Below are positions 8,867 through 21,613 of a stretch of 64,000 nucleotides of DNA, piece by piece (within the stretch, counting starts at the first letter, position 1; each line of letters opens with the position of its first letter). The notes beneath the pieces are model-generated. The model did not search any database, was not told the DNA's origin, and worked only from the letters and a program-made list of their open reading frames with translations. This DNA is from Macrolepiota albuminosa (lineage: Eukaryota; Basidiomycota; Agaricomycetes; Agaricales; Agaricaceae), in contig JAMWFC010000082.1 of assembly GCA_027475525.1 (NCBI GenBank), positions 1,116,001-1,180,000 of the forward strand, written 5' to 3'. A program made the position numbers and the translations under genes.

Positions 8867-10815
8867 TTGAGGGCAAAGGTGAGACCTTTGCACAGTCATT
8901 CCTGTATCCAATGGCCACACCAGTGGACCCAGACCGGGCGTTGGCCACAGAGCCAGTGTCAGCAACAACAGTGGAGGGTACTCCACTGCAACCTCAAGGA
9001 ATGCCAGGTGGCACGCAGTAGACTGAGCAATGGCCAGCTCAAGTGGCTGGTGGTCGTGATGACCCCCAAGTGGATTGGGACACCCTGGCATTAGGTAGTG
9101 GGGGTGGGCGCCCGCAGTCAAGGCCCAGAAAATCAGCTACAAGTCGAAATGTTTTGAAAGGTTGAAGACCTTTGCAATTTACCAAAAGGACACCAGGACT
9201 GGGCAGCTGGCGAGCACTGACTGAATCAATGCCAATGGCCCAGAAGCAAGCTGTCCCAGAACAAGGAACACTGGGAGTACACTGGGAAGATCAGGAAACA
9301 TCGGATGATGAGGAGGGTGGGCATCATGGGTCCACCCTACAAGTGCAGGTGTCGTTGGTATGGGGCAAGTACCCAGCTACGCAAACAAGGTTAGGATTGT
9401 ATGTGCTGAAGAATATGCATATGATACAGGCTAGAGGTGAGAGTGTACCTCCAGAAAACTCGTTAGAATATATCAATTTTTATGTGCATATTCTGGAGCT
9501 TGAAACTCAGGCATATGTGCAGAGAAAGATGCGTTGAGGCTCAGTGGCCTCAACATCGGAGGGAGCAAACCTCATTCCATCGATCCTGGTGAGGACAAGA
9601 CTTTCTCCTCACCTGGAGGAAGCGACAAGTAACATCTATGCTCCTCAGCAACCAGGGGAGTCAGAGGAACAATTTGCTGCAAGATTCCATGCTGCACAAT
9701 GGCAGGAAGCATTTCAAGGCCAGACAGGGCAACCTCAGTCTACAGAGGAGTCCATGGCTACTTGGCTAGGAGCAGGATCTGAGGAACATGAGGTGGAAGA
9801 TGCTACCTCAGCACAGGTCAAAAGTGAGTCGGATGAGCGGACATCCCAGCGTTGTGTGCCGATGGCTGCATCCTTAGCTGATTGTGTGGCATATCAGCAT
9901 ATGAGGAATCAGGATCTGAACTGCCGAGGCCATACCTTGATAGACGATCAAGGTATAGTGTTTGAAGGACAGACCCCTGTAGACGCTATGCGGGAACAAT
10001 ATCTTAGATGCACAGAGCGCATAGAGCGAGAGTGGGAGGATATGGCTCCACACCCAGTCAAATGAGATGGCAAAGATGGTGGTAGGCAGTTATCACCACA
10101 AAGGAATAGTGGATTCCCAGTGTATGGTGCAGGTCAAAGACCTGTGCAGGCCTTTTCCACTATTCCACCAGCAGAGGGTAGGAATAAAATGCCAGGGTTA
10201 TCTGAAGCGACTAAGGTGTACAATAGTAATATGCACCAATGCCTCAGCAGTATAATTGATGATGCCGTAGGCATGCCCTTACAGCTACCAGAGGGTATCA
10301 AACTGCGTAAAGCAGAATCCAAGCATATCCAACCATATAAAGGAGAGTCCAAGTTCAGTGACTTGGAAAATTGGACGATGGACATATGTAATCACTTAGC
10401 GGTGTGCCAGTATGGAGGGGACCGCTTGGACAGAGAACACATGTTTGTCCTGCCAGAATTCTTGGAAGGGCCGGCCAAGAATTGGTTTTGGCAGCACGTT
10501 CTCCACTATAACAGAGCACGGCAGCAGTGGACCTTCAAGAATGTCATCCTTGAGCTATACAACTGATTTGTCAGTGAATCAACTATGCAAGATGCACAGG
10601 AGGCATTTGTAAATGCAGCGTTTATGGAGAAGCTGGGAGTTCAAGGTTTCTATAATACCTTGAACGACTACGCTCAAAATATGTCTATATACCCAGATAG
10701 CTGGGTGATGATAGATACGTTCTTGAGGAGTATACCAGATGCAATGAGGGAGTCCCTGATCTGTGATGATGGACTCTCTCCCAAAGTGAATTCTGTGGAG
10801 GAATTTGTAGCATAA
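8867..10815 (+). pseudogene. gag (matrix/capsid part) of element B, decayed
   Basis: Gag forms the particle that packages element RNA. The readable parts are 9172-9537 and 9544-10065, separated by a TGA, then 10120-10566 and 10585-10815. The last two hold the capsid core with FSDLENWTMDICNHL, an NWFWQHV segment and WTFKNVILELYN, then a TGA where relatives read Arg (CGA to TGA), then LGVQGFYNTLNDYAQNM. The 8867-9171 part is fragmentary. The same capsid core is seen in A (13192-14728), C (61361-62917) and E (43959-44661). Confidence 0.8.
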
Positions 10816-10828
10816 ACAGTCGCACAAA

Positions 10829-11519
10829 GTGGCACAGCACTTTGATCTACATTGTGCCAAGACGTGGGCTACAATGCGTCAGGCTAGATGTCTGGAGCCT
10901 TGGAAGGTCAGCACCGTTTGGGCAAAATGGAGAGACTTGGCTGACAACCCAGACCCATGGGTTGTAGTATGGCTAGTCACCAGGCAAGTGCCGAGGTTTG
11001 GGAGCTCTCATCTGCTGGTGCAGCATGAGGTAAAGGGCAAGCCAGGGGAGGGAGCAGATGCAGGCAAAGCACCAGATGCCGGCAAACTGGCAGACCGTTC
11101 CATAGGGAGAAAGCCCAAGTTGAGAGGCAACCTTGTCCAGGCAAGGGAGGCTGGGTGCTTCCATTGTGGGCAGGCAGGACACTTTGAAAGCCCAAGTTGA
11201 GAGGCAACCTTGTCCAGGCAAGGGAGGCTGGGTGCTTCCATTGTGGGCAGGCAGGACACTTTACAAGGAGTGTCCAGTTAAGCCACAGCATCTGTCTGGA
11301 GTGAGACCACGTGCATTTGTGTGTGTAGTGCAGACCACCATCCCTGATGAGAAAGAAGTGGACTCAGGTAATGAGCCTGACGTCAATGATGATGAGGTGG
11401 AGCACCTTGACACTAAAGTTACAGAGACAGACAATGTTCCTGGGGAGGAGGACAACTCAGACACCAAATATGTTGAGGTAGACATGTATGACGTCTACAA
11501 TAATGACTATTATAGTTGA
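10829..11519 (+). pseudogene. Nucleocapsid / acidic linker of element B, frameshifted
   Basis: A CCHC zinc knuckle (CFHCGQAGH) starts at 11156 and appears twice because of the 11109-11262 duplication. A one-base loss just after the second copy moves KECPVKP to another frame. Downstream is an acidic linker ending MYDVYNNDYYS at about 11515, a motif shared with A and E just before the protease. Confidence 0.75.
11109..11262. repeat. 77-bp perfect tandem duplication 2
   Basis: Copies are 11109-11185 and 11186-11262. It doubles the zinc-knuckle codons of element B and shifts the frame. Confidence 0.97.
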
Positions 11520-11595
11520 GAGTCTGACACTAAGTTCATGGGAGCCCTGACAGATTACCCTGCCAGCAAAATGGACCGCCCAATGGGAGCGGCCA

Positions 11596-12030
11596 ATGTT
11601 AAGGTATATAAGGTACCTTCGTAAATCACTGGAAAAGCTGGCAAGGCCAGCGTTGAATAGGGAGGACAAAGAGTGCCTTGCATCATATGTGGAAGTCAAA
11701 GGGCACAAGGCTTGGACCTTGTGGGACTCTGGGAGTATAACAACTGGTATAACGCCTCAATTCTGTCAGGTACATGACATTTATGTAAGCGAGCTGAAGG
11801 AGCCATTGCTTCTTCAGCTGGAAACTGTGGGCAGTCATGCTACTGTTCAGTTTGGAATACAGGTGACTATTGCATGTGCAAAGACTAAGAGCCAGGAGTA
11901 TCTTGATGTGGCAAACTTTGACCGCTATGACATGATTGTCAGGACGCCGTACATGCATAAGCACAATGTGATGCTGGACTTCAAGAATAACCAGATTGTG
12001 GTGGATGGTGAGACCATTTCAGCCATGTGA
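11596..12030 (+). pseudogene. Aspartic protease of element B
   Basis: A retropepsin-like domain matures the polyprotein. WTLWDSGSITTGITPQF carries the Asp-Ser-Gly active-site triplet, and the second conserved block is YDMIVRTPYM, where relatives have IIGTPFM. The Ile-Gly-to-Val-Arg change probably damages the fold. The frame ends at TGA just before element A inserts at 12085. Confidence 0.8.
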
Positions 12031-12084
12031 GTGACTTTGGATAATGGAGATGGGAGGGCCCATTGCCACAGAGCCATAGAGAAG

Positions 12085-12312
12085 TGTAGCGTAGCCCGCT
12101 ATGTGGCATTGGCCACATAGCTTTACTTACTGTAGTCGATATTATATTATTGTTATAATATAATATTATTATTTACTGTACTATAAATAGTTTACATGTG
12201 CTGCTTACCAAGCAGCTTATTTTGTGTTTATACTACATAGTCAATAGACTGGACTGGTCTGATTCTGTGCAGTGTGAACCTTAAGCTCTCACTCGACTGT
12301 AACTTTGTTACA
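12085..12312 (+). repeat. 5' LTR of element A
   Basis: 228 bp from TGTAGCGTAG to TTTGTTACA. It is AT-rich in the middle, with a hairpin GCTGCTT/AAGCAGC at 12200-12216. It is followed by TTTTTTTGAATC in the primer-binding position. About nine differences from the 3' LTR, all transitions by eye. Confidence 0.94.
12200..12216 (+). other. LTR hairpin (A)
   Basis: GCTGCTT and AAGCAGC pair around ACC, followed by TTATTTTG. It is the counterpart of the B and C hairpins with a changed but still paired stem; the copy in the 3' LTR is at 24581-24597. Confidence 0.7.
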
Positions 12313-14728
12313 TTTTTTTGAATCTGCCAGCTAGGATCTATTGCCTAGCATCCGACGTCAGTCGCTGAGTTTGTTGACAGAACTCTATCAGCTTCTCGAG
12401 CTTCTTGCACAGCCACACCATGCAAATTTTGAACAGGTAATTGATGAGTAATCCCATACCTGCAGTTTCCACTGATGGTGGGCAGAATGCCCATGACCTA
12501 TGAGGAGACCCAGCAGACACCCAGGATGCATCAGTGTTGAATGCGGGTCAGTCAAGACCCAAGGCTCAAGACTGAGGTTGGAGCACTGACCTGTCCAGGA
12601 ATGAAAGCGAGGGCTGGAGAGCTGAGAGCTCACAACAGGACGGTCAGCAATGGCTACATGACAAGATGCCAGGGGGATTAACTCCCCCAGTTATGCAGCT
12701 GCTAGGAGGACTGCAATGGTCCAGCTGACTAGCCTCAAAAGGGCCCCCTGATGAAGGCCAACAGTCAACAGGCACCTATGGCATCTCAGAAAACAACAAG
12801 TTGTCGGTACAGACTGAGGAAACTATTCCTCCAAGCTGGAGTAGTGGAACCAGGCAGGCCGCAGCAGGCTCAATGCCCTCCAGGATAGCAGAAGCCCGCA
12901 TAGAAGAGGTACCGGAGGAGGCTGCAAGTCCTGAAGTAGCCCGCATGGAAAACTGACTTCTGCACACACCAGCGGTGGAGGAAGTTCCGGAGGTTGCAGA
13001 GCTTCTGGAGGAGATGATTGAGTTGTCAAGCAACAACGACGCCAGAGCAGAGGAGCACCAGTTGAAAACTGCGTACACCATGCACTTGCAGGTGTTCTGG
13101 GATTTGCACACAACGACGCCAGAGCAGAGGAGCACCAGTTGAAAACTGCGTACACCATGCACTTGCAGGTGTTCTGGGATTTGCACCAGAGGTGATGAAA
13201 TACACCACCCAAGCACGACTCAAGTGCTACGCTTCAGCACATATAGTAGCACTTAGGCGACAAGGGCACAAAGTGCCCAATGTATTCAGTATAAAATATA
13301 CTGATTTGATGGTGAGAGTGCTCACTATTGAACTGCAAATGTATTTGCAGCGGAAAGCTGCAAGGCAATTGGGGGTCTTGACCCCCTGGAGCCACACTTC
13401 CAAGGAATGCTTAGCACATTGCAATCAAGATGTTGGAATTGAGCTAGTGGAGGCACTAGCATGGGTGCAGGAAGTGCCCAAAGTAAAACCGGTGAGTACT
13501 TTCTATACTCCAGCAGGACAAGGGTGGCGTGAGGAGCCCCCACACATGCGTAACTGTGACCTTAGGACAGATATGTCAGGCCTGGATGGACATAATAGTA
13601 CAGTGCTCAAGGTGGAGAGCAAGGCATCTGTGATGCCATGCGTGCCCATGGCAGAAACATTGAGTGACAGAGTCACGTATCAACATATGTGCAATGGTGA
13701 CCTCAGGACTAAGGGACAGTCCCTTATTGACAATCAGGGCATCATATTCAAGGACACTAAGCCCATTGACAAGATGCATTGTCAATTTGTCATGCAGGGC
13801 CAGAAGAATCAAGCTTCTCCAGTCCCAGGGCGGTGCAACGATCATGATCAAGGAGACTTCCTCAATCGAGATGGCACCACAAGACGTGATGCCCCTGGAA
13901 ACAGCCCTAGGTTGACTCCTCAAGACGAGGGCAATTATGCCCACAGTCAAGGAGGCTTGGGACGTCTGCCGCAGGGTGGACAAGGGAAGTCACTTCCCCA
14001 AGCCGCTGATTTAGCGACTAGATCTCTGGGCCAGCGGGAGGCAATTCAAATGCATCGTGAAGCCATGCACAATTGCCTGCATTGAGTAGTCAATGATGCC
14101 CTGGGGGTAACCTTATGGTTACCAAATGGAGTGAAGCTGCATAAAGCAGATAGTAGGCATATTTGTGTCTACACAGGCACGTCCAAGTTCAGTGACTTGG
14201 AGGATTGGGCGATGGATGTATGCACCCACCTTGCTATGTGCTTGTATGAAGGCGACTGTATGGAACAAGAACAAATCTTTGTTCTGCCCAAGTTCTTGGC
14301 TGGAGAGGCCATAGGGTGGTTTTGATGAGGCAGTATTGCATGTCAACTGGGTCCAGTATGAGTAGATGTTCAAAGGAGTCCTGACAGGATTGTACAATCA
14401 ATTTGTGCACCCCTCCACGCTACAGAATGCAAGGCGGGACTTCTAGTCCACCAAGTACACTGAGAAGTTGGGAGTACAAGGGTTCTACAATACCCTTAAT
14501 GATCATGCCCAGAATATGGCAGTATACCCAGATGGGTATACAATGCTTGAAACATTCTTGGATGGCATTCCAGCGGATATGCACTGCTATCTGATACGTG
14601 AGGACGGACTGTCCCCAGAGGTCAACAATGTGGAGGAGTTTGTGGCATACACCATCAGGTATGAGCAGTCCCTTAAGACTGCTAACCACTATGAGCATTG
14701 GAGTGGCCACAAAGAGGGAAGCAGGTGA
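12313..14728 (+). pseudogene. gag of element A, decayed
   Basis: The N-terminal third (12313-13190) is fragmentary and holds a 77-bp duplication. From 13192 a 297-codon frame includes MAETLSDRVTYQHM and GQSLIDNQGIIF, matching the same regions of B and C. The capsid core follows with SKFSDLEDWAMDVCTHL (14185 on), a TGA at about 14323, and LGVQGFYNTLNDHAQNM from 14468. Stops and small frame changes separate the pieces. The role is particle assembly, inferred from position and similarity to B and E. Confidence 0.78.
13033..13186. repeat. 77-bp perfect tandem duplication 3
   Basis: Copies are 13033-13109 and 13110-13186, in the 5' part of the A gag region. Confidence 0.97.
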
Positions 14729-14878
14729 CTACCGCCTGCTGGGGCACCCTCACAGGGTCAGCATGTGGGGCCCTTCTTGGCCAAGAAGGCCAATTTAGAT
14801 CATGACTGCAACACACAGTTTGTGGTATGCAGAACCCCTGCTGCAAACCAAGGGTGAAGCCACCCATGCCCAGAGCAG

Positions 14879-15343
14879 GTGCTGGATGGAGAACACCCTA
14901 AACCAAGGCCAGAGTTCAAGCTGGCCAACCCACCAGGTCAGATGGGCACTTGCTTCATGTGTGGCCAGCAAGGCCACTATGCTACCAATTGCCCTGCAAA
15001 GCTGGGAGCCCCAAGGAAGGGGTATACATCCCGGGCCCACCTCCAAGCCGCACATACTGCAGCTGCAGGTGGGAGTGATGGAGATGTGTCCACCGAATCT
15101 GAGGCAGAGCACCCCACAAACAACCAAGAGCCCCCAGAGGAGACATTGGGTGCCAAGCCTGAGAGTGTGGTTGTGGAGGGGGAGGAGTACGTCACAGTCA
15201 ACGTATATGACAACATCTACAACAACGAGTACTACAGTCACAACAGTGACTCTGAATGCCTAGCGGCGATGACGGATTGGCCATCCTCAAATGATCCCAA
15301 AAAAAATAATGTGGTTTGGATGAAGAAGGTGACCCTTCATTGA
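14879..15343 (+). pseudogene. Nucleocapsid zinc knuckle and acidic linker of element A
   Basis: CFMCGQQGHYATNC at 14951-14992 is a CCHC knuckle (C-x2-C-x4-H-x4-C) that binds element RNA. An acidic, Glu-rich linker follows and ends VNVYDNIYNNEYYS at about 15240, the tyrosine motif shared with B and E. The 155-codon frame is open; the break before protease is a frame change near 15343. Confidence 0.82.
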
Positions 15344-15406
15344 GCAGAGGGCACTCTGCAGCGCCCTACACTAAAACGGGCAGACAAGGAGTGCCTGGTC
15401 TCATAT

Positions 15407-15820
15407 GTGGATGTAAATGGCCACAAGGCATGGACCTTATGGGACTCCAGGAGTACTACATTGAGTATAATGCCCCAGTTCACCCACATGTACGGAATAT
15501 TTATGCAGGAGTTGGATACACCATTGGTGTTGCAGCTGGGCACCATAGGAAGCTGCGCTATGGTGCAGTATGAGACGAATGTAACTGTCCAGACACCGGG
15601 CTCACATAGCCAGGAGTACATGAATGTAGCAAACTTTGATCACTATGACATGATACTGGGAACACCATTCATGCGGCATAACAAAGTCATGCTAAACTTT
15701 GATCACTGTCAGGTGCTAGTGAATGGAAAGGTAATCCCAGCTGAACAAGCTACAGCAGATGACACTGATAATTGCCTGCAACGTCATTGCACTACGGAGA
15801 AATGCAAGGAGTCTCCATGA
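15407..15820 (+). pseudogene. Aspartic protease of element A (DSR)
   Basis: The same retropepsin-like domain as in B and E: KAWTLWDSRSTT, then FDHYDMILGTPFMRHNKVM. The catalytic triplet is DSR where E and B have DSG; a GGG-to-AGG transition explains it, and the enzyme would be inactive. The open frame ends before the F LTR insertion. Confidence 0.82.
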
Positions 15821-16021
15821 CTCTGCTGGTGCAACGTGCCGGCAGTGAAGGATGTGGATGAGGAAGTGCAGGCCATGCCTAGACTAAGCTCAGACCACAA
15901 CATGGTAATGATGAGCAAGGAGGAGTATCAAGCCTCCAAGAGGAGCAATGAGCGAATACTCACTCTGGACGATTGAGGTGTAATGCCTCCAGACCAGTGC
16001 CAGCACAAGGCAAGACAGCGG

Positions 16022-17064
16022 TGATAGGCTTCTACTCAGACTGAGCACATCAAGGGACATTATGGGTCAACCGACACTTGACACACTGGAGACTCTAGCG
16101 ACCAGCCTTTGGGTACAGAGCAGCCCTAGCGCTGGCACTCTATGGCAAGACTTATACATTTATCCTAATCACCAGTGCCAACCTCTCAGCACACTTCACC
16201 TACTTACTTTGAAGACCAAGGAGGCTCAGAACTCATAGCGCTAACACAATGGCGGGAAGTGACTCTGACCAATCCCCAATCAATACCAAAAGGAGTTGGC
16301 AATTGGCGTTGTCCATCACTAAGGCACTTCAATTAGAAGTCTAAAGGAATCAATGACGACAAGACAGGATATACGCAGACCTGCCATTCCAATCTATCAA
16401 AAGAGGGTACAATGTTTAGCACCGGAATTAGCGCTCACGGCATCTGTCGAGGATTCCCTGACCATACCCCGGGATGACTTGGCCAATTGAATTACATCAA
16501 AAGTGAGCAAACGCGTACCATTTTTAAGTAGTTTTAGAGTTGCTGTTGGTCGCCGTCACCCATGTGCTGCAGGTCGCCATTGACAGGTGGCCGTTAGCTA
16601 CAACCACGAGGAGAGGTGCTAATTGGTAGCGCCGTCAATGGACTTATTTTGGAAATACCGTAGTGCATAGTATAAAACTAGCTACTTACCATGTATATAA
16701 ACAACAAATCGTAACCTCTTGAGCACCCAGTTACACTTAGCGTTCAATTCGCGCTAGCTTTGCCTGACTTTGTCACCAAGTTTGGCGCTAGCTTTGTCTA
16801 TTTTGTCTTCGTCGTTTACGGTGCCACCTACGGGCACACTACGCTGCGCTACTCGTTTTATTCTCTATATCTTCACTTAAGCTATGGTGCTTACCATTTG
16901 CCAGGTAGCATCTACGGCGCTAGCATATAGCGCACTGTCTTATCACATCAACTCGAGCACACTGGGACCCTGCTGGGACTCCTCACAAACCCGCATGCCA
17001 GGCGCTGGAGACAGCGTTGTACTGCATATACGTCCAGTGCACCCAACCACAGTTGGCGTCATCA
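16022..17064 (+). mobile_element. Solo LTR of family F inside element A
   Basis: Begins TGATAGGCTTC and ends GGCGTCATCA, about 1043 bp. GCGG stands on both sides (16018-16021 and 17065-17068) as a 4-5 bp target duplication. TATATAAA near 16693 reads in the same direction. The reverse complement matches the LTR at 48740-49801 along its length, and that copy has lost most CpGs. No coding potential. Confidence 0.85.
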
Positions 17065-17069
17065 GCGGG

Positions 17070-18980
17070 AGGACTGAGTGGATGTATGCCCACCTACATC
17101 CTCACAAGTCAAGTTAGATGACTTGAGAGACAGCAACCAAGAGGCAGAAGCCTCATGTGAGGAGGACACATGGTCCCTATGGGAACAACCAGCATCCCTT
17201 CCTGAGTACAACTGGACATACAACCCTTGAATGCCACAGGAGTGGAACAAGCTGGTGGCAGCCACATGTGCACAGAATGTGCACCAACAACAGATGACTG
17301 TCAGACCAGCATATTGCCAGCCAGGGTCGGACGAGGTGTCCATAGCATACTCACTTGTACATGAGGGAAAAAGCCTCATGGCTTATAAGGCAGCGGTAGT
17401 GGGTTCCCCGCTGAGACTACATGTATCAGTGTCACTTGGGTGCTCGCAATGCGTGAGCAATATGCACCGCCACCTCAGTCACCCTCAGAGATGGTGGAAG
17501 TACTTCCCCCGGTGCATATGAAGGGGAAGCAGAAGGTGACAAGCCTTTGTGAGGAAGATATACCTTGGTTGTGTCAGCAATGGCAAAAAGAATTTGCCAA
17601 TATGGTCAATGGGACCAAGGAGGAGCTCCCACCATGGCAGGAAGTGAACCATGAGATCAACCTCATAGACAAGAGCAAGCAATACAAGTACCACTTGCCA
17701 CGCTGCCCGCATGCACTCCAGGAGCAATTATGTGATAAAACTAATTGCTATTTGAATGCTCAGTGGTGGTCACCATGCACCACTGCTCAGGCTGCACCAT
17801 TATTGTGCATCCCAAAGAAGGATGGAACCCTTCAAACAGCTCTTGATGCACGTTAGCGCAATGACAATACTATAAAGGATGTAACTCCTTTACCAGATCA
17901 GAAGGTGATCCGGGAAGACGTGGCTTGGGCAAAGTATCGCTCAAAGATTGACCTTACTGACGCCTACAAGCAGGTGCACATTTGCACCAAAGACATACCC
18001 AAGACCGTATTTGCATCAATCATGGGCACATTCACAAGCAACATAATGCAGATTGGAGACTGTAATGCTCCTGCAACCTTCCAGAGGCTAATGACCTCTG
18101 TAATAGAACATTTTATGCACATCTACTTAGATGACATATTCATCTACTCAGATTCAATGGAGGAGCATGAGCAGCACCTCAGAGTCGTATTCAAATGACT
18201 ACGCAAGTACAAGTTATACTTGAAGTGGAAAAAGTGTAAGCTTTATGCTCAGAGTATAGACTGCCTAGGGCATGTCATCAATGAGCGGGATATCCACCCC
18301 AATCAGGACAAACTCGATTACATTTGGAAGTGGTGCATGCCACAAAACTACAATGACATCCAACCATTTGTTGGCCTTGTCAACTACATATCGAGCTTCT
18401 TGCCTGATGTAACTGCCTATACTGGGCCACTTATGGCCATGACACAGAATGGGTCACCATTCAATTGGAGGCCACTGCACCAGCAGTGCTTTGAAATGGT
18501 CAAGCAGATCTGTACAAAGACTCCAGTGATTCGACCAATCAACCCTAGATGGGACGAGCCAATATGGCTCATTTGCAACGTGTCTAAGACAGGTGTTGGA
18601 GCCATGTATGGTCAGGGAAGCAGCTGGCAGACTTGCCACCCAGCAGAGTTCATGTCAAAGAAGTTCACGATGGCCCAGCAAAATTATGCGGTGCATGAGC
18701 TGGAGACTCTTGCCATACTCGAGGCCCTCCTCAAGTGGGAGGATAAGCTGATGGGATATCCCATCCACATCATAACGGACCACAAGGCACTTGAGTTCTT
18801 CAAAACTCAGGTGAACTTGTCACCGTGTCAGCAATGTTGGATAGACTACATGTCAAGATACCAGTTCAACATCACCTATGTTAAAGGTGAACTCAACAAA
18901 GTGGCAGACTGCTTGTCGCGCTACTTTGAGAGTGATGTAGTTGGGGAGGCTCACGAGCCTCATGAGTATGTGCAGGCAGA
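17070..18980 (+). pseudogene. Reverse transcriptase and RNase H of element A
   Basis: Copies element RNA to DNA. The pre-RT linker starts near 17070. RT begins around 17570 (EEDIPWLCQQWQKEFANMV) and shows AAPLLCIPKKDGT, KIDLTDAYKQV and the intact active site IYLDDIFIYSD at about 18120-18152. Relative to E, four or five residues are missing before it. RNase H reads LICNVSKTGVGAMYG (E has LICDASKTG, so the first catalytic Asp is Asn), HELETLAILEAL and IITDHKALEFF. Stops at 17856 (CAG to TAG) and about 18198 break the frame; the long frame resumes at 18220. Confidence 0.88.
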
Positions 18981-20751
18981 CTGCCACATAGACCCAGATG
19001 GAGAGGATTTACCTCTTCACCGATACCAGGAGCTCAGGGAGCATGTCCTGGAAGTACGCGCTATGCGTGACAATGAACGGAGGCAAAGCACTTGCCTCAG
19101 GGAGCAGCGTGAAGAGTGGGACGTAGCTGCCCAGTTGCTCAAGGAGCATGAAGTTGTGGACCCAGTGTCACCTGGGGAGCACAAGCGCCCCAATATACCC
19201 GTTACACTGGCAGAGATGCTCGAAGGCAAATTGCCTTCATCCCAGCCCCCTAGCCTGGTCAGCGACAACTTCCGGATGGAAGTGGTGCAGGACTATGGCA
19301 ATGATTCTCTCTTCGCCAAGATAATCGCCAATCCTGACGACCATCCTTGGTTCAGGCATGAGCCTGGTGAACTGATCACGACAGAGAACCATCAAGGGGT
19401 GGCAGTGGTCTGCCTCCCCCATATGCAAACCATTGTTATGCGGGTCTTGGACCAGGCCCATGCACTGGTGGGGCACTTTGGTGCCACCTGGACATTGGGC
19501 TACATCCAGAGATGGTATTGGTGGCCACGTATGGCCCAAGAAGTGACTAAGTTCTGTGCCTCATGCGCAGCATGTCAGAGGGCAAAGTTGCCCCCTGGAT
19601 CCCCTCCTGGGAAGCTACACCAGCTACCTGTGCCAGTGAAACCTTGGGATTCCATTGGAATGGACTTTGTAGGTCCCTTTCCCGAGTCCAGAGGGTTTGA
19701 TTACCTCTGGGTGGTAATATGCCGCATGACGAGCATGGTGCACCTCATACCGGTGCGAACTACGCTGACGGCTAAGGAGCTGTCATGGATCTACCTTAGG
19801 GAGATCGTTAGGCTGCATGGGCTGCCTAGTACCATTGTGAGCGATCGTGACCCAAAGTTCACGTCTCAATGGTGGAGGGAACTCCACAAACTATTAGGAG
19901 CTTGACTCCTCATGTTGACGTTGTTCCATCCTCAGATGGATGGGCAAACTGAGCGGGCCAACCGCAGTATAGGGCAGATTTTGAGAGCAGTTGTTTGCCC
20001 TGACCAATGGGACTGAGTAGACTGGTGTCCACTCACTGAGTTTGCGATTAACGCAAGTATTTCAGAAATGACAGGGTATGCACCCTTTGAGCTCAATGGA
20101 GGGTACTTGCCCTCCATGCTGCATGAAATTTGCACTGATGTGGGGGCCCACCAAGGAGTTGTTGAGTTTGCCAGGCAGGCCCTGGAGAATATTGCGGTGG
20201 TGCATGACGCCATCATAGAGATGCAAGTCTTTCAGGCAAAAAACACTAATCACCGTAGGCAAACAGACCCGCCAATAGCAGTAGGAGCGTTGGTCTATCT
20301 GTCAACATGTAACCTGAGACTCCCAAAGAGTCGGGCAAGTAAACTCTGCCCAAAATGGGTAGGCCCATACCACGTTCTAGACGCAGAGCCAAGTACCTCC
20401 AACTATGTGTTGGAGCTGCCTCTGGCATTACAGGAATGACACATTGTTCCAAAGTTTCACGTGTCGCTGTTGTGACCATATAGCGTGTCTGACAGTGCGC
20501 TATTCCCTAACAGGGCGACCCCAGGCCCCTATGATTTTGGGGCTCGAGATGATGACAAATGGTTTGTCGAGTGCATCATTGGGCACCAGTGGACTGAGCG
20601 TAATACACTCGAGTTTGAGGTGTGCTGGTCCCTCGGAGACACAACATTGGAGCCACACTCCCATTGCTCCAAGTTGGCGGCACTTGACCATTATTTGGAG
20701 TTGAGGAGCGTTAAGCACCCACATCAATTAAATAAGCATGCCGGCGCTTAA
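18981..20751 (+). pseudogene. Integrase and chromodomain of element A
   Basis: Continues in frame from RNase H. The zinc-binding HHCC part is HALVGHFGATWTLGY with CASCAACQRAK. The catalytic core has the Asp of IGMDFVGPFPE, the Asp of TIVSDRDPKF and the Glu of DGQTERANRS. TGA codons interrupt at about 19905, 20014 and 20437, all explainable by C-to-T or G-to-A changes. The end, WFVECIIGHQW...LEFEVCWSLGDTTLE (20560-20660), is a chromodomain-like module, which in chromoviruses steers integration to modified histones. It is slightly degenerate: E keeps VRWSLGDTTWE. Confidence 0.87.
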
Positions 20752-20828
20752 TTTGATTGGCAGTGCCGATCACGGCTTGGCTGAGTTGGTCAGCAGCTGT
20801 GGCTGAAACACGTCTTAAAAGGCAAAAT

Positions 20829-20850
20829 TTCTTTTTTGCTTTCTTCTCTT
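20829..20850 (+). promoter_or_regulatory. Pyrimidine tract before ORF3 of A
   Basis: A T/C-rich run (TTTCTTTTTTGCTTTCTTCTC) ends five bases before the ORF3 ATG. B (28491-28502) and E (38636-38660, minus strand, ending CTCAG) have comparable tracts. It could be a 3' splice site or a fungal CT-rich promoter element. Confidence 0.4.
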
Positions 20851-21021
20851 AACCATGGACAGCATGGCCGTGGACCGAAGTGAGCAGCAGCAGCAGTTTG
20901 AGTTTGCGCCGTCGGTCTTACCGTCGGCTGAAGAGGGGGGCAGATGGCTCCCCCACTGACCCAAAATGCGCCCCAGTGAGGACAATTGCAACAGGCTGTG
21001 GGCTTCCCACAGCAGCAGGCT

Positions 21022-21175
21022 ACCCGCTGCAGCAGCCAGTGATCAGTGGCTATCTGCCACACCAACTCATGCAGGGCAACTTCATGTCCCAGAACGCAAC
21101 CCGCTGCAGCAGCCAGTGATCAGTGGCTATCTGCCACACCAACTCATGCAGGGCAACTTCATGTCCCAGAACGCA
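21022..21175. repeat. 77-bp perfect tandem duplication 4
   Basis: Copies are 21022-21098 and 21099-21175, in A ORF3. Confidence 0.97.
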
Positions 21176-21292
21176 TCTGTGGGTGGCTATCAGCCCCAAC
21201 AACCAGTAGCAGGTGCTTATACACCACATCATGCAGAGGGCCAATCCCAGCAACAGGCCTACGGGGGGCTAGTCAGCCCCCAAGCAGTGCCA

Positions 21293-21446
21293 GGATGGGG
21301 GCAGTTTGCCCCCACTATGGCGAGAGGGGCTATGGGCGCACATCCTTTGCCCCAGTTTACTGCTCCAGTGGATGGGGGCAGTTTGCCCCCACTATGGCGA
21401 GAGGGGCTATGGGCGCACATCCTTTGCCCCAGTTTACTGCTCCAGT
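21293..21446. repeat. 77-bp perfect tandem duplication 5
   Basis: Copies are 21293-21369 and 21370-21446, in A ORF3. One extra base matches by chance. Confidence 0.97.
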
Positions 21447-21613
21447 GCACTACTCTGGCATGGGTGGTGTGCCCGTAATGATGCCGTACCCCATGGCTTG
21501 ATGGGGGCATGGGGTGCAATGCCCCAGTACAATGCCTTGTATGAGGCAACAGCCAAGGGAGGCAGGTCAGCTTCCCTGTCAACCACAGTACCAGTTGACA
21601 ATCTAGAGGGACG

